From assembly GCA_009777135.1 (NCBI GenBank), contig WRMM01000035.1, positions 1 to 11,515 on the forward strand: a stretch of DNA of 11,515 nucleotides. The letters are read 5' to 3'. Of this stretch, positions 1 through 6,055 are shown piece after piece. Every line of letters begins with the position of its first letter. The first letter of the stretch is position 1. The notes beneath the pieces were generated by a model. It saw only the letters and a list, made by a program, of their open reading frames with translations. It did not search any database and was not told the origin of the DNA. A program made the position numbers and the translations under genes. Origin of the DNA: Candidatus Fibrimonadales bacterium (GTDB lineage Bacteria > Fibrobacterota > Fibrobacteria > Fibrobacterales > Fibrobacteraceae).

Positions 1-1284
1 AGCGTAAGTTACGAGTTTAAGTTTGTAACCGAAACGTCCTATCAAAATTGCAACAATCAAGGGGCCGCCAGCCAAACCGAGCTTAACAGGCATTGGCATT
101 CCTGGAAAAGAAATTGGTATGCTGCCAAGCACAACGCCTAATAAAATTCCTATGAATATAGTGACAATATGCGGTTCATTCAATCGTTTCAATGTGTTGC
201 CAAGCAGCTTTTCTACTTTTTTAATAGATTCAACTCCGCCAACAATAGTTAATTTATCGCCAAACTGCAAGATTAAATTTGGAGTGGCTAGCAGGTCTAT
301 TCCAGAGCGGTTAACGCGGGTAATGTTTACGCCAAAAGCGGAACGCAAACTCAGCGAGCCTAAAGTTTTTCCGTTTATTTCGCTTTGCGTTATTATTATT
401 CTGCGAGACGCAAGTTTTTTTTCGGAGGCCTCCCAATCATCTTCCGTTTCTTTTCCCATAAATGCCGCAATAGCTTCTTTTTCGTCAGGAGCAGATAAAA
501 TTCTTAGCACATCGTTTGAATGTAAAATTGTATTGAATTGCGGAATTAAATATTCTTCGCCTCGCTTTAAGCGAGAAACTATAAAGTTGCGCCCGACTAG
601 CTCTTTTATCTCTTTTAAATTTCTGTTTGCGATTGCAGGGTTTGTAAGCAAAATGGAATAAAGTTCCGGCTGTTCTTTTGAGTCAGTAGTTTCTTCCATT
701 TCTTTTGCTTCGTTTTCTATGTTTATTCTAAAAATTTTTCTCAAAAAAATCAAAGAGATTATTGCTCCAATAGCTCCAAGAGGATAAGTCACAGCATAGC
801 CTAGGGCTATAGGTTCCTGGATTGAAAGCTGCTGCAATGCTTCTTGCGCTGCGCCAAGCGAAGGCGTGTTTGTAACTGCGCCAGTTAAAATGCCCACCAT
901 CATAGCCATTGAAACTTTATTGAAAAAAATCAAATAAAGAACTATGGCAATGATTATGTCTAAAAATACAACGGAAACAGCAGTAATGTTCATTTGCATT
1001 CCCTCTTTTTTAAAAGAAGAGAAAAATGACGGACCAACCTGCAAGCCTACAGCGAATACAAACAGTATAAGCCCAAACTCTTTTATAAATTGCAGCAAAA
1101 GCTCATTTACCGACAAACCAAAATGCCCGCAAGCAATGCCCGCAAACAGCACAAAAGCTACGCCAAGCGAAACTCCGCAAATTTTGATTTTGCCTAAACT
1201 CATGCCAATTGAAATAACTAGCGCATAAACCAAAACGGTATGGGCAATGCTATTGCCCCATAGAAGTGAAAGGAACCAGTCCAT
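1..1284 (-). CDS. AspT/YidE/YbjL-type transporter with tandem RCK_C domains (partial, C-terminus off the left edge)
   Basis: The minus frame is open from an ATG at 1284 to the window edge (428 residues; relatives are roughly 550). The layout fits the AspT/YidE/YbjL family: an N-terminal membrane half (helices about 15-120 and 125-182), a hydrophilic linker, two TrkA-C/RCK_C-like lobes (about 207-278 and 292-366), then the start of a second membrane half (about 373-428). Family-like motifs are FVFAVGLQVGPSFF (75-88), GILTGAVTNTPSLGAA (131-146), AVTYPLGAIG (164-173) and GLAGGPLIVAILIGR (403-417). AspT itself is an aspartate:alanine exchanger, but the substrates of most relatives, and of this one, are unknown. 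The RCK_C lobes suggest gating by a cytosolic ligand. An in-frame TAA two codons upstream fixes this start or one further in. It is last in an apparent operon, 18 bp after the DUF6485-like gene. The family call is strong; the substrate cannot be told. Confidence 0.9.
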   Translation of the reverse strand, partial: MDWFLSLLWGNSIAHTVLVYALVISIGMSLGKIKICGVSLGVAFVLFAGIACGHFGLSVNELLLQFIKEFGLILFVFAVGLQVGPSFFSSFKKEGMQMNITAVSVVFLDIIIAIVLYLIFFNKVSMAMMVGILTGAVTNTPSLGAAQEALQQLSIQEPIALGYAVTYPLGAIGAIISLIFLRKIFRINIENEAKEMEETTDSKEQPELYSILLTNPAIANRNLKEIKELVGRNFIVSRLKRGEEYLIPQFNTILHSNDVLRILSAPDEKEAIAAFMGKETEDDWEASEKKLASRRIIITQSEINGKTLGSLSLRSAFGVNITRVNRSGIDLLATPNLILQFGDKLTIVGGVESIKKVEKLLGNTLKRLNEPHIVTIFIGILLGVVLGSIPISFPGMPMPVKLGLAGGPLIVAILIGRFGYKLKLVTYA

Positions 1285-1302
1285 AGTTTAGAAGTTACTG
1301 AT

Positions 1303-1437
1303 TCATCTCAAACAAGCAGGCAAGCCGCCTTTTTTTCTGTGGTTTTCCACGCATTTGCAGCAAATGGAATGGTTTTCGCAGTCTTCGCAAACGCATGGGC
1401 ATTTCTCTTTGTTGGTTTCTTTATTGGGACAATTCAT
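1303..1437 (-). CDS. Small Cys-rich protein, DUF6485-like (44 aa)
   Basis: This 44-residue protein begins MNCPNK and ends GGLPACLR. It has nine cysteines (3, 13, 15, 17, 20, 26, 27, 29, 42) and His at 23 and 33. The spacing CPCVCEDC, then ICCKC, then NHRKKGGLPAC resembles the DUF6485 family of small bacterial proteins (from memory: C-N-C-x4-C, C-C-x-C, YHR, G-x-LP-x-C). So many Cys suggest metal binding (Zn or Fe-S), but no function is established. I chose the ATG at 1437 over a longer frame starting at 1605 because a strong GGAGG lies four bases upstream (1442-1446), and because the extra residues overlap the squalene synthase gene and look like antisense-frame noise. The start overlaps the upstream stop as ATGA, which implies translational coupling. 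Confidence 0.8.
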   Translation of the reverse strand: MNCPNKETNKEKCPCVCEDCENHSICCKCVENHRKKGGLPACLR

Positions 1438-2453
1438 GTAGCCTCCTTTTTTTTGATTAATATAGCAAATTCCTTTTCTATCCAAGAATTGCTCCAAGCG
1501 AAAATTATTGTGCTGCGAATTATTTTTTTTACTGTTTCTCTGGCGATTTTTGTTCCGCCTTCGCATATAACGCGCAAATTGTCTGCTGCCATTAAACTTG
1601 GCCACAGGCAGAACAAACGTATTCTGTATTCAAGGCGCGGCAGAGTTTTTATGTAATCTTTTGCGTCTTGCAGATGCCTTGCGGCTTTTTGGATCAGTTC
1701 GCCTACAGCAAGGTTTTTCTTTTTTTGCGGAGTTTCGGGCGAAAAAAATTCTTGCACGGAGTTTATGCCATGCTTGCGGCAAAATTCCATTGGCACAAAG
1801 CAAACCTTTCTTGAAGAATCTTCTTGAATGTCTTTTATTATATTCACAAGCTGCAAGGCAAGGCCAAAAGAAACCGCTAATTCCCGCAGTTTTTTTTGCC
1901 GCTTTTCATCAAAATTTTTCCCGCTGGCGCAAAACAATTCGGTGAGCATATTGCCTACAAGCCCAGCTACAAAGTAGCAATACCCGTCTAAATCAGCTTC
2001 GCTTTCAATAGTGAACCAGCCATCCGTTCTAACTTCTTGACGCTTGGAAAATTCTGCCATTCCAATGCACATTTCCTCAACGCCTTTTCTTATGGCATTT
2101 GCAACCGGCTCCGGGTATTCCAAAAGCAAAGGAAGAACAGCAACGGCGTTATAGCACAAGGCTCGATCTGCCTGCCCGCTGTTTTGCCAGCTTTGCGGCA
2201 AAGCTTTAACAAACTCATCTATGCTTTCTCCGCCCAAATTTACCGCAAGCGAAAATTTTTGCAACAAAAGCGTTTTTTCTTTTACAGACAAATCGGGAGC
2301 ATCTTCTATTGTATCTGCCATGCGCATATAGAGATATGCCAAGAGAACAGGCTTTCTTAATTTTTTTCCTAAAACCTTAATATTAAGCGCAAAAGTCCGC
2401 GACACTTTATCAAGCGTTTCTTCCGCATATTCCCAAGCCTTGGTTATTTTCAA
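1434..2453 (-). CDS. Squalene/phytoene synthase family protein, probably squalene synthase
   Basis: A 339-residue all-alpha prenyl synthase that probably condenses two prenyl diphosphates head-to-head (farnesyl-PP to squalene is most likely). Both Mg-diphosphate Asp motifs are present: DTIED (47-51) and DIQED (208-212, within NIIKDIQED). Also seen are SRTFALNI (18-25), GMAEF (131-135) and YCYFVAGLVG (158-167), the last typical of squalene synthases rather than phytoene synthases. The length suits the single-enzyme squalene synthase type rather than the shorter HpnC/HpnD pair. The start is TTG at 2453: an in-frame TGA lies two codons upstream, and the first internal ATG (residue 43) would remove SRTFA. 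A GGAG lies nine bases before the TTG, inside a heptamer repeat array. It is second in the apparent operon, 28 bp after the membrane-protein gene. No squalene-hopene cyclase or desaturase is visible, so the end product is unknown. Confidence 0.88.
   Translation of the reverse strand: MKITKAWEYAEETLDKVSRTFALNIKVLGKKLRKPVLLAYLYMRMADTIEDAPDLSVKEKTLLLQKFSLAVNLGGESIDEFVKALPQSWQNSGQADRALCYNAVAVLPLLLEYPEPVANAIRKGVEEMCIGMAEFSKRQEVRTDGWFTIESEADLDGYCYFVAGLVGNMLTELFCASGKNFDEKRQKKLRELAVSFGLALQLVNIIKDIQEDSSRKVCFVPMEFCRKHGINSVQEFFSPETPQKKKNLAVGELIQKAARHLQDAKDYIKTLPRLEYRIRLFCLWPSLMAADNLRVICEGGTKIARETVKKIIRSTIIFAWSNSWIEKEFAILIKKKEAT
1438..1446 (-). promoter_or_regulatory. Strong Shine-Dalgarno inside the 3' end of the squalene synthase gene
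   Basis: On the minus strand GGAGG (1446-1442) is followed by CTAC and ATG (1437). It is the strongest ribosome-binding site among the genes here and lies within the last codons of the upstream gene. It decides the start of the DUF6485-like protein, and with the ATGA overlap it supports reinitiation or coupled translation. Confidence 0.75.
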
Positions 2454-2480
2454 TTTTCAATTCTCCATTCTCTATTCTCA
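2446..2480 (-). repeat. Heptamer tandem array (NGARAAT x5) spanning a gene junction
   Basis: Read on the minus strand, 2480 to 2446 is five 7-base units: TGAGAAT, AGAGAAT, GGAGAAT, TGAAAAT, TGAAAAT. The 28-base gap between the stop of the membrane-protein gene (2482) and the TTG start (2453) equals four heptamer lengths. The array supplies the GGAG ribosome-binding site and runs into the first codons of the squalene synthase gene. A unit gain or loss would shift the array by seven bases. Confidence 0.75.
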
Positions 2481-2481
2481 A

Positions 2482-3036
2482 TTACAACTTCGCTTCTCCC
2501 TTCAAAAACTCCATAAGTCTTCCTTGTTTATCTGCAAGCCTAAGGTCGTTGTGATGCTGCCACTGAGTTTTAGCTAAAAGCTGGCTATCGGAAATTTCGT
2601 CTCCTTTTGATACAGCTTGGTTTGCCAGATGGGTGTAAATTTGAAAATACCTGTCTTGCTGCAAGCGAATAATATTTTTTACTCCAAAAGAGCGAATTTT
2701 AACTTGCACAAATATAGACAGCGCTATGCCAATTGCCATCAGCGCAAAATCAAAGTATTTGTTTGAGAACCTGTATGGGAGCAGGTAATGCAAGGAACAA
2801 GCACAAGACAAGTTTCCTGCCCAAAACCACAAAAAGCTTGCAGCGCGGATAAATTTCCTTTTTTTCCAAAATTTTGGCAAATACGGCCAAACCCTGCCTT
2901 TTCGGATATGCTTTTCCAAATCAGCTGGATAATCCAAAAAACGGCACAAAAAAAAGTAAATAACCCAAATAAGCACCGGTAACCACCAAAGAGAGCCTAC
3001 CCCATAAACTTGCTTCAGAATAAAATCAGGATTCAC
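2482..3036 (-). CDS. Unrecognised three-helix membrane protein
   Basis: I do not recognise this 184-residue protein. It has three likely membrane segments: about 16-34 (rich in W and I), 65-87 and 94-114. A basic loop lies between the first two (EKHIRKGRVW...KFWKKRK, 41-61), and a hydrophilic tail (115-184) carries several Q, K and D residues. The start is GTG at 3036: an in-frame TAA lies about eleven codons upstream and no ATG, GTG or TTG intervenes. No good ribosome-binding site is visible. It is the promoter-proximal gene of the minus-strand operon and faces the DnaA-like gene across the heptamer-array region. Its place before the squalene synthase gene suggests a membrane-lipid or envelope role, which is inference from context only. 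Confidence 0.75.
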   Translation of the reverse strand: MNPDFILKQVYGVGSLWWLPVLIWVIYFFLCRFLDYPADLEKHIRKGRVWPYLPKFWKKRKFIRAASFLWFWAGNLSCACSLHYLLPYRFSNKYFDFALMAIGIALSIFVQVKIRSFGVKNIIRLQQDRYFQIYTHLANQAVSKGDEISDSQLLAKTQWQHHNDLRLADKQGRLMEFLKGEAKL

Positions 3037-3072
3037 AGGGGAGAATATAGTAAGTGCTGATTAAGTCGCTTT

Positions 3073-3103
3073 GGGTTTGGGGTATGGGGTATAGGGTATG
3101 GGG
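3073..3103 (+). repeat. G-rich heptamer array GGGTWTR (left arm)
   Basis: Four consecutive 7-base units (GGGTTTG, GGGTATG, GGGTATA, GGGTATG) are followed by GGG. Five runs of at least three G separated by 3-4 base loops meet the usual G-quadruplex pattern on the plus strand. Positions 3080-3103 pair with 3162-3185 in 23 of 24 positions, so this is also one arm of a long inverted repeat. Confidence 0.85.
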
Positions 3104-3155
3104 AATTTCACAAAAAACGGCTTAAATTCGCTAAAAAGCACATATTTTTGCATTG
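3104..3155. other. Intergenic spacer between the two G-rich arrays
   Basis: An AT-rich 52-base spacer between the inverted heptamer arrays and between divergent genes. A TTCACA (3107-3112) resembles a -35 box on the plus strand, but no good -10 follows at normal spacing. No RNA gene or ORF is supported. Together with 3186-3243 it must hold the promoters of the minus operon and the DnaA-like gene, which I cannot place with confidence. Confidence 0.5.
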
Positions 3156-3185
3156 CCCAAACCCCAAACCCTATACCCCATACCC
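3156..3185 (-). repeat. G-rich heptamer array GGGTWTR (right arm, inverted)
   Basis: On the minus strand this reads GGGTATG, GGGTATA, GGGTTTG, GGGTTTG, then GG. It is the inverted counterpart of the array at 3073-3103, separated from it by 52 bases. It meets the G-quadruplex pattern on the minus strand. A TTG-initiated frame from 3148 runs through it but gives only Pro-rich repeat translation, so the array is treated as non-coding. Confidence 0.85.
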
Positions 3186-3243
3186 AAGCATTGAGTTAAT
3201 CATTATTTACTATAGAAAATACATTTCTAAATTAACCCCTTCA

Positions 3244-4278
3244 ATGGATATATCCACGCAATATAGATTTGATTCCTTTGCAGAAGGAGAGTCTTCTAGG
3301 CTAGCGTATGCGGCTTGCAAGGCTTTGGTTGAAGATGGCGAGCTTCATGGCAATCCTTTGGTTTTGATTGGCGGAACTGGGCTTGGAAAAACTCATCTTT
3401 TGCATGCGATAGCAAATGCTTTGCGCGCAAAGAATCCGGAGTTGAAGATAATTTGCTCAACTGCGCTTGAATTTTATGAAGAATACGGAAAAAAAGCACT
3501 GCAGAAAAAAGAAAACAATCCAGCCCCTCTAGAAGAAATGGCTTTGCGGCATCGTAATGCGGATGTGTTTATTTTAGATGACTTTCAAAACATTCAAAGC
3601 AAAACAAAGTCTCAGCATGAACTGCTTCAGATTTTCAATACCCTGCTGCTTGCTAGCAAGCCTGTAATCACGGCATCGCAGCTCCCAATATCTGATATGG
3701 AAAGCTTGAACGAATCGCTGCGCTCTCGTTTAACAAGCGGCTTGACTATTCAAATTTCGCCGCCGGCTTTGGTTGATAGGCTGGCCATTTTGCGTAAAAA
3801 ATTTGACATGATTGGGTTTAAAATAGACGAAGGTATTTTGCTGCATTTGGCGGAAAGAACGGGTGGCACCGCAAGTGATTTGGTGGGGATAGTGAGCAAT
3901 ATTAAATTTAAGGTTATGCAAAGCAACAGAAACGCCGATTTGGAAATGGCAACGGAGGTTCTGGAAGAGCATTTTTCAAATTCTCACAGAACTCTCACCA
4001 TGGAGGCGATAGTAAAGAACATTGCAGAGGTTTATGGAATTTCTGTTGAAACATTGAAGCTAAAGGGCAGAGGCAGCAAAGAAGCTGTTTTAGCTCGCCA
4101 AATTGCCATGTATTTTATACGAAGCATGTTGAAAAAAAGTTTTGAGCACATAGGAAAATACTTTAACCGAGACCATTCCACGGCTCTTTATGCCTGCAAA
4201 TCCATTGAAGAAAAAATGAAAAAAGAAATGCCTTTTAATTTGGAAGTTAAAAAAGTTCAGAAAGGACTTTTTAATTAG
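3244..4278 (+). CDS. DnaA-like AAA+ protein lacking domains I and II
   Basis: A 344-residue protein that aligns with DnaA domain III from its first residues (YRFDSFAEGESSRLA, 8-22). Visible are Walker A GGTGLGKT (43-50), Walker B VFILDD (108-113), a sensor-1 strand VITAS (141-145) and a probable Arg finger in LRSRL (R162). Domain IV runs from about 252 to the end, with the DnaA signature form NRDHSTALYACKSI (308-321). Unlike Hda, it therefore keeps a DNA-binding domain. It lacks domain I (DnaB and partner binding) and the linker. The sensor-2 Arg of DnaA (VRELEGAL) appears replaced by Ser211 (ASDLVGIV). I chose the ATG at 3244; the upstream in-frame TTG at 3148 would translate repeat DNA. No dnaN or oriC-like cluster is adjacent. 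It is probably a second DnaA paralogue or regulator rather than the main initiator. Confidence 0.85.
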   Translation: MDISTQYRFDSFAEGESSRLAYAACKALVEDGELHGNPLVLIGGTGLGKTHLLHAIANALRAKNPELKIICSTALEFYEEYGKKALQKKENNPAPLEEMALRHRNADVFILDDFQNIQSKTKSQHELLQIFNTLLLASKPVITASQLPISDMESLNESLRSRLTSGLTIQISPPALVDRLAILRKKFDMIGFKIDEGILLHLAERTGGTASDLVGIVSNIKFKVMQSNRNADLEMATEVLEEHFSNSHRTLTMEAIVKNIAEVYGISVETLKLKGRGSKEAVLARQIAMYFIRSMLKKSFEHIGKYFNRDHSTALYACKSIEEKMKKEMPFNLEVKKVQKGLFN

Positions 4279-5144
4279 CTCCCGAATCTTTTGAAAATAT
4301 AATCTCTGTACGGGCATTTGGGGAGATTTTTTTCCAGATGCGCTTTCATTTTTTCCCAGGTTACAAAGCCTCGCTCCACTGCGATTTCTTCTAGGCAGGC
4401 AATTTTTAAGCCTTGTCTTGATTCCAAAGTGTAAACGAAATTGCTCGCTTCCAAGAGGGAGGCATGAGTACCAGTGTCTAGCCATGCAACTCCGCGGCCT
4501 ATTTTTTTTACGAACAGAGTTCCTTCTTGTAGATAGGTTTTGTTAATGTCTGTGATTTCCAGTTCGCCTCTTGCGCTTGGTTTTAGAGCCTTGGCTTTTT
4601 CAAGAACGGTTTTATCGTAAACATATAAGCCTGGCACTGCATAGTTGCTTTTGGGGTTTGCGGGTTTTTCTTCCAAAGAAAGCGCTTTTCCTGTGCTGTC
4701 AAATTCAACAACGCCGTATCTTTCCGGATCTTGGACGGCATAGCCTAAAATCCTTGCCCCAGTGAAATCCTGCGCGGCTGCCATTATTCCGTATAGCTCA
4801 AATGCGCCGTAAAAAATATTGTCGCCTAAGATAAGCGTGCAAGGTTCCCCTTTGATAAAATCGTCTGCAATTAAAAAAGCCTGCGCTATGCCTTCTGGCT
4901 TTGGCTGAACGGCGTATTGAATGTTTATGCCCCATTGGCTGCCATCGCCAAGCAAATTTTTGAAGCGAGGGACGTCATCGGGCGTGCTTATGAGCATAAT
5001 ATCTTTTATCCCGCCCAGCATCAGCACTGAGAGCGGGTAATAAACTATGGGTTTGTCGTAAACGGGCTGCAATTGCTTGCTAGCCACCGCGCTCAGCGGG
5101 TAAAGTCTGCTGCCGGCTCCGCCGGCTAAAAGAATGCCTTTCAT
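4275..5144 (-). CDS. rfbA: Glucose-1-phosphate thymidylyltransferase
   Basis: A 289-residue nucleotidyltransferase of full RmlA/RfbA length. It makes dTDP-glucose from dTTP and glucose-1-phosphate, the first step towards dTDP-rhamnose and related sugars for surface polysaccharides. Seen are MKGILLAGGAGSRLYP (1-16, with Ser where GTRL is usual), SKQLQPVYDKPIVYYPL (22-38), QPKPEGIAQAF (80-90), LILGDN (104-109, metal/nucleotide site), SLEEKP and ARGELEITDIN. The C-terminal part resembles the allosteric end of RmlA. The ATG at 5144 matches the family N-terminus. The 3' end overlaps the convergent DnaA-like gene by four bases. It is divergent from the EpmB-like gene across 34 bp. The rest of the rhamnose pathway (rfbB, rfbC, rfbD) is not in view. 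Confidence 0.95.
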   Translation of the reverse strand: MKGILLAGGAGSRLYPLSAVASKQLQPVYDKPIVYYPLSVLMLGGIKDIMLISTPDDVPRFKNLLGDGSQWGINIQYAVQPKPEGIAQAFLIADDFIKGEPCTLILGDNIFYGAFELYGIMAAAQDFTGARILGYAVQDPERYGVVEFDSTGKALSLEEKPANPKSNYAVPGLYVYDKTVLEKAKALKPSARGELEITDINKTYLQEGTLFVKKIGRGVAWLDTGTHASLLEASNFVYTLESRQGLKIACLEEIAVERGFVTWEKMKAHLEKNLPKCPYRDYIFKRFGS

Positions 5145-5155
5145 GTGAGGGAAAG

Positions 5156-5167
5156 TAGAAATTTCTA
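5156..5167. promoter_or_regulatory. 12-bp palindrome centred between divergent starts (possible operator)
   Basis: TAGAAATTTCTA is a perfect palindrome. Exactly 11 bases separate it from the rfbA start codon on one side and 11 from the epmB-like start codon on the other. With only 34 bp between the divergent ATGs there is no room for two ordinary promoters with leaders, so a shared symmetric site is plausible. An operator role is inference. Confidence 0.4.
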
Positions 5168-5178
5168 TTTTTTCTTAA

Positions 5179-6018
5179 ATGTCTTTTCCGCAAAAAATCT
5201 CATCTTGCTATGCTTCTAAATTCAATGCAGACTGCTGCCCGCTGAGAAAGCAAGTTGAGTTTTCCGATAAGGAAAATATTAAATGCAAAGGTTTTAAAAA
5301 CGACCCGATTGGCGATAAGAATGCAGAAATTGACGGTGGGATTTTGCAAAAGTACAAGGGACGTTTGCTGGTTTTGGCAAGCGACGAATGCGCTATCCAT
5401 TGCAGATTTTGCTTTAGGCGAAATATAAGGCAGAAAAAAAATGATGATTTGCCGGCCAAACTTGCCAAGATATTGAAAAAAGACAAAAGCATAAAAGAAG
5501 TGATTTTGAGCGGCGGCGACCCATTAATGCTAAAAAACAGCGAACTGCAAACGCTCATCAACGCCATTCCCAAACATTTGAATATCCGCATTCACAGCAG
5601 AATGCCCATAGCCATGCCATCCAGATTCACTTCTGCCTTATGGTCTCTGCTTGAACAGATTCCTAATTTGATTTTTGTGGTTCACGCAAATCATCCAAAT
5701 GAATTAGACAAAAAATCTGAAAAAATCTTTGCTCGCTTGGCAAAAAACGGCGTTGTTCTCTTAAACCAAAGCGTTCTTTTAAAAGGAATAAACGATAATG
5801 CCAAAATTTTGGCAGAGCTTTCTGAAAAACTGCTTTCTCAGCGAGTTTTGCCATATTATTTGCATAGCTTGGACAAAGCGCAAGGGGCTGCTCATTTTGA
5901 AGTCCCTTTGCAAAAAGCCAAAATTATTTTCAAAGAATTAAAGGAATTATTGCCCGGATATCTTGTGCCGCGGTTTGTCAAGGAAATTAGGGGCAAAAGA
6001 ACAAAAATTTGGGTTTAA
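5179..6018 (+). CDS. epmB: EpmB-like radical SAM lysine 2,3-aminomutase
   Basis: A 279-residue KamA-family protein. EpmB isomerises (S)-alpha-lysine to (R)-beta-lysine, which EpmA attaches to elongation factor P. The radical SAM cluster motif is CAIHCRFCF (C71, C75, C78), followed by SGGDPLM (111-117), RIHSRMPI, LLNQSVLLKGINDNA, YYLHSLDKAQGAAHF and GYLVPRFVKEIRGKRTK. These blocks track EpmB closely, and K276 falls where the PLP-binding Lys is expected. It is shorter than E. coli EpmB (about 342), mainly at the N-terminus. ATG 5179 is immediately preceded by an in-frame TAA, so it cannot start earlier. No Shine-Dalgarno is visible. Neither efp nor epmA is in the window, so a free-lysine aminomutase role cannot be excluded. 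It precedes galT by 37 bp. Confidence 0.85.
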   Translation: MSFPQKISSCYASKFNADCCPLRKQVEFSDKENIKCKGFKNDPIGDKNAEIDGGILQKYKGRLLVLASDECAIHCRFCFRRNIRQKKNDDLPAKLAKILKKDKSIKEVILSGGDPLMLKNSELQTLINAIPKHLNIRIHSRMPIAMPSRFTSALWSLLEQIPNLIFVVHANHPNELDKKSEKIFARLAKNGVVLLNQSVLLKGINDNAKILAELSEKLLSQRVLPYYLHSLDKAQGAAHFEVPLQKAKIIFKELKELLPGYLVPRFVKEIRGKRTKIWV

Positions 6019-6055
6019 TTGGCGTTTTGAAATTACATTTTACTAAATTATCCTT

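Noticed and set aside
119..1228. Plus-strand frames at 119-661 and 944-1228
   Set aside because: They are antisense to the AspT-like gene, whose protein shows clear family motifs across both spans.
3148..3243. N-terminal extension of the DnaA-like protein from a TTG at 3148
   Set aside because: It would translate the heptamer array into Pro-rich sequence, has no ribosome-binding site, and family similarity begins only after the ATG at 3244.
3250..3260. DnaA-box-like sequence ATATCCACG
   Set aside because: It is a single site, matches TTATCCACA at only 7 of 9 positions, and lies inside coding sequence. It does not support an origin.
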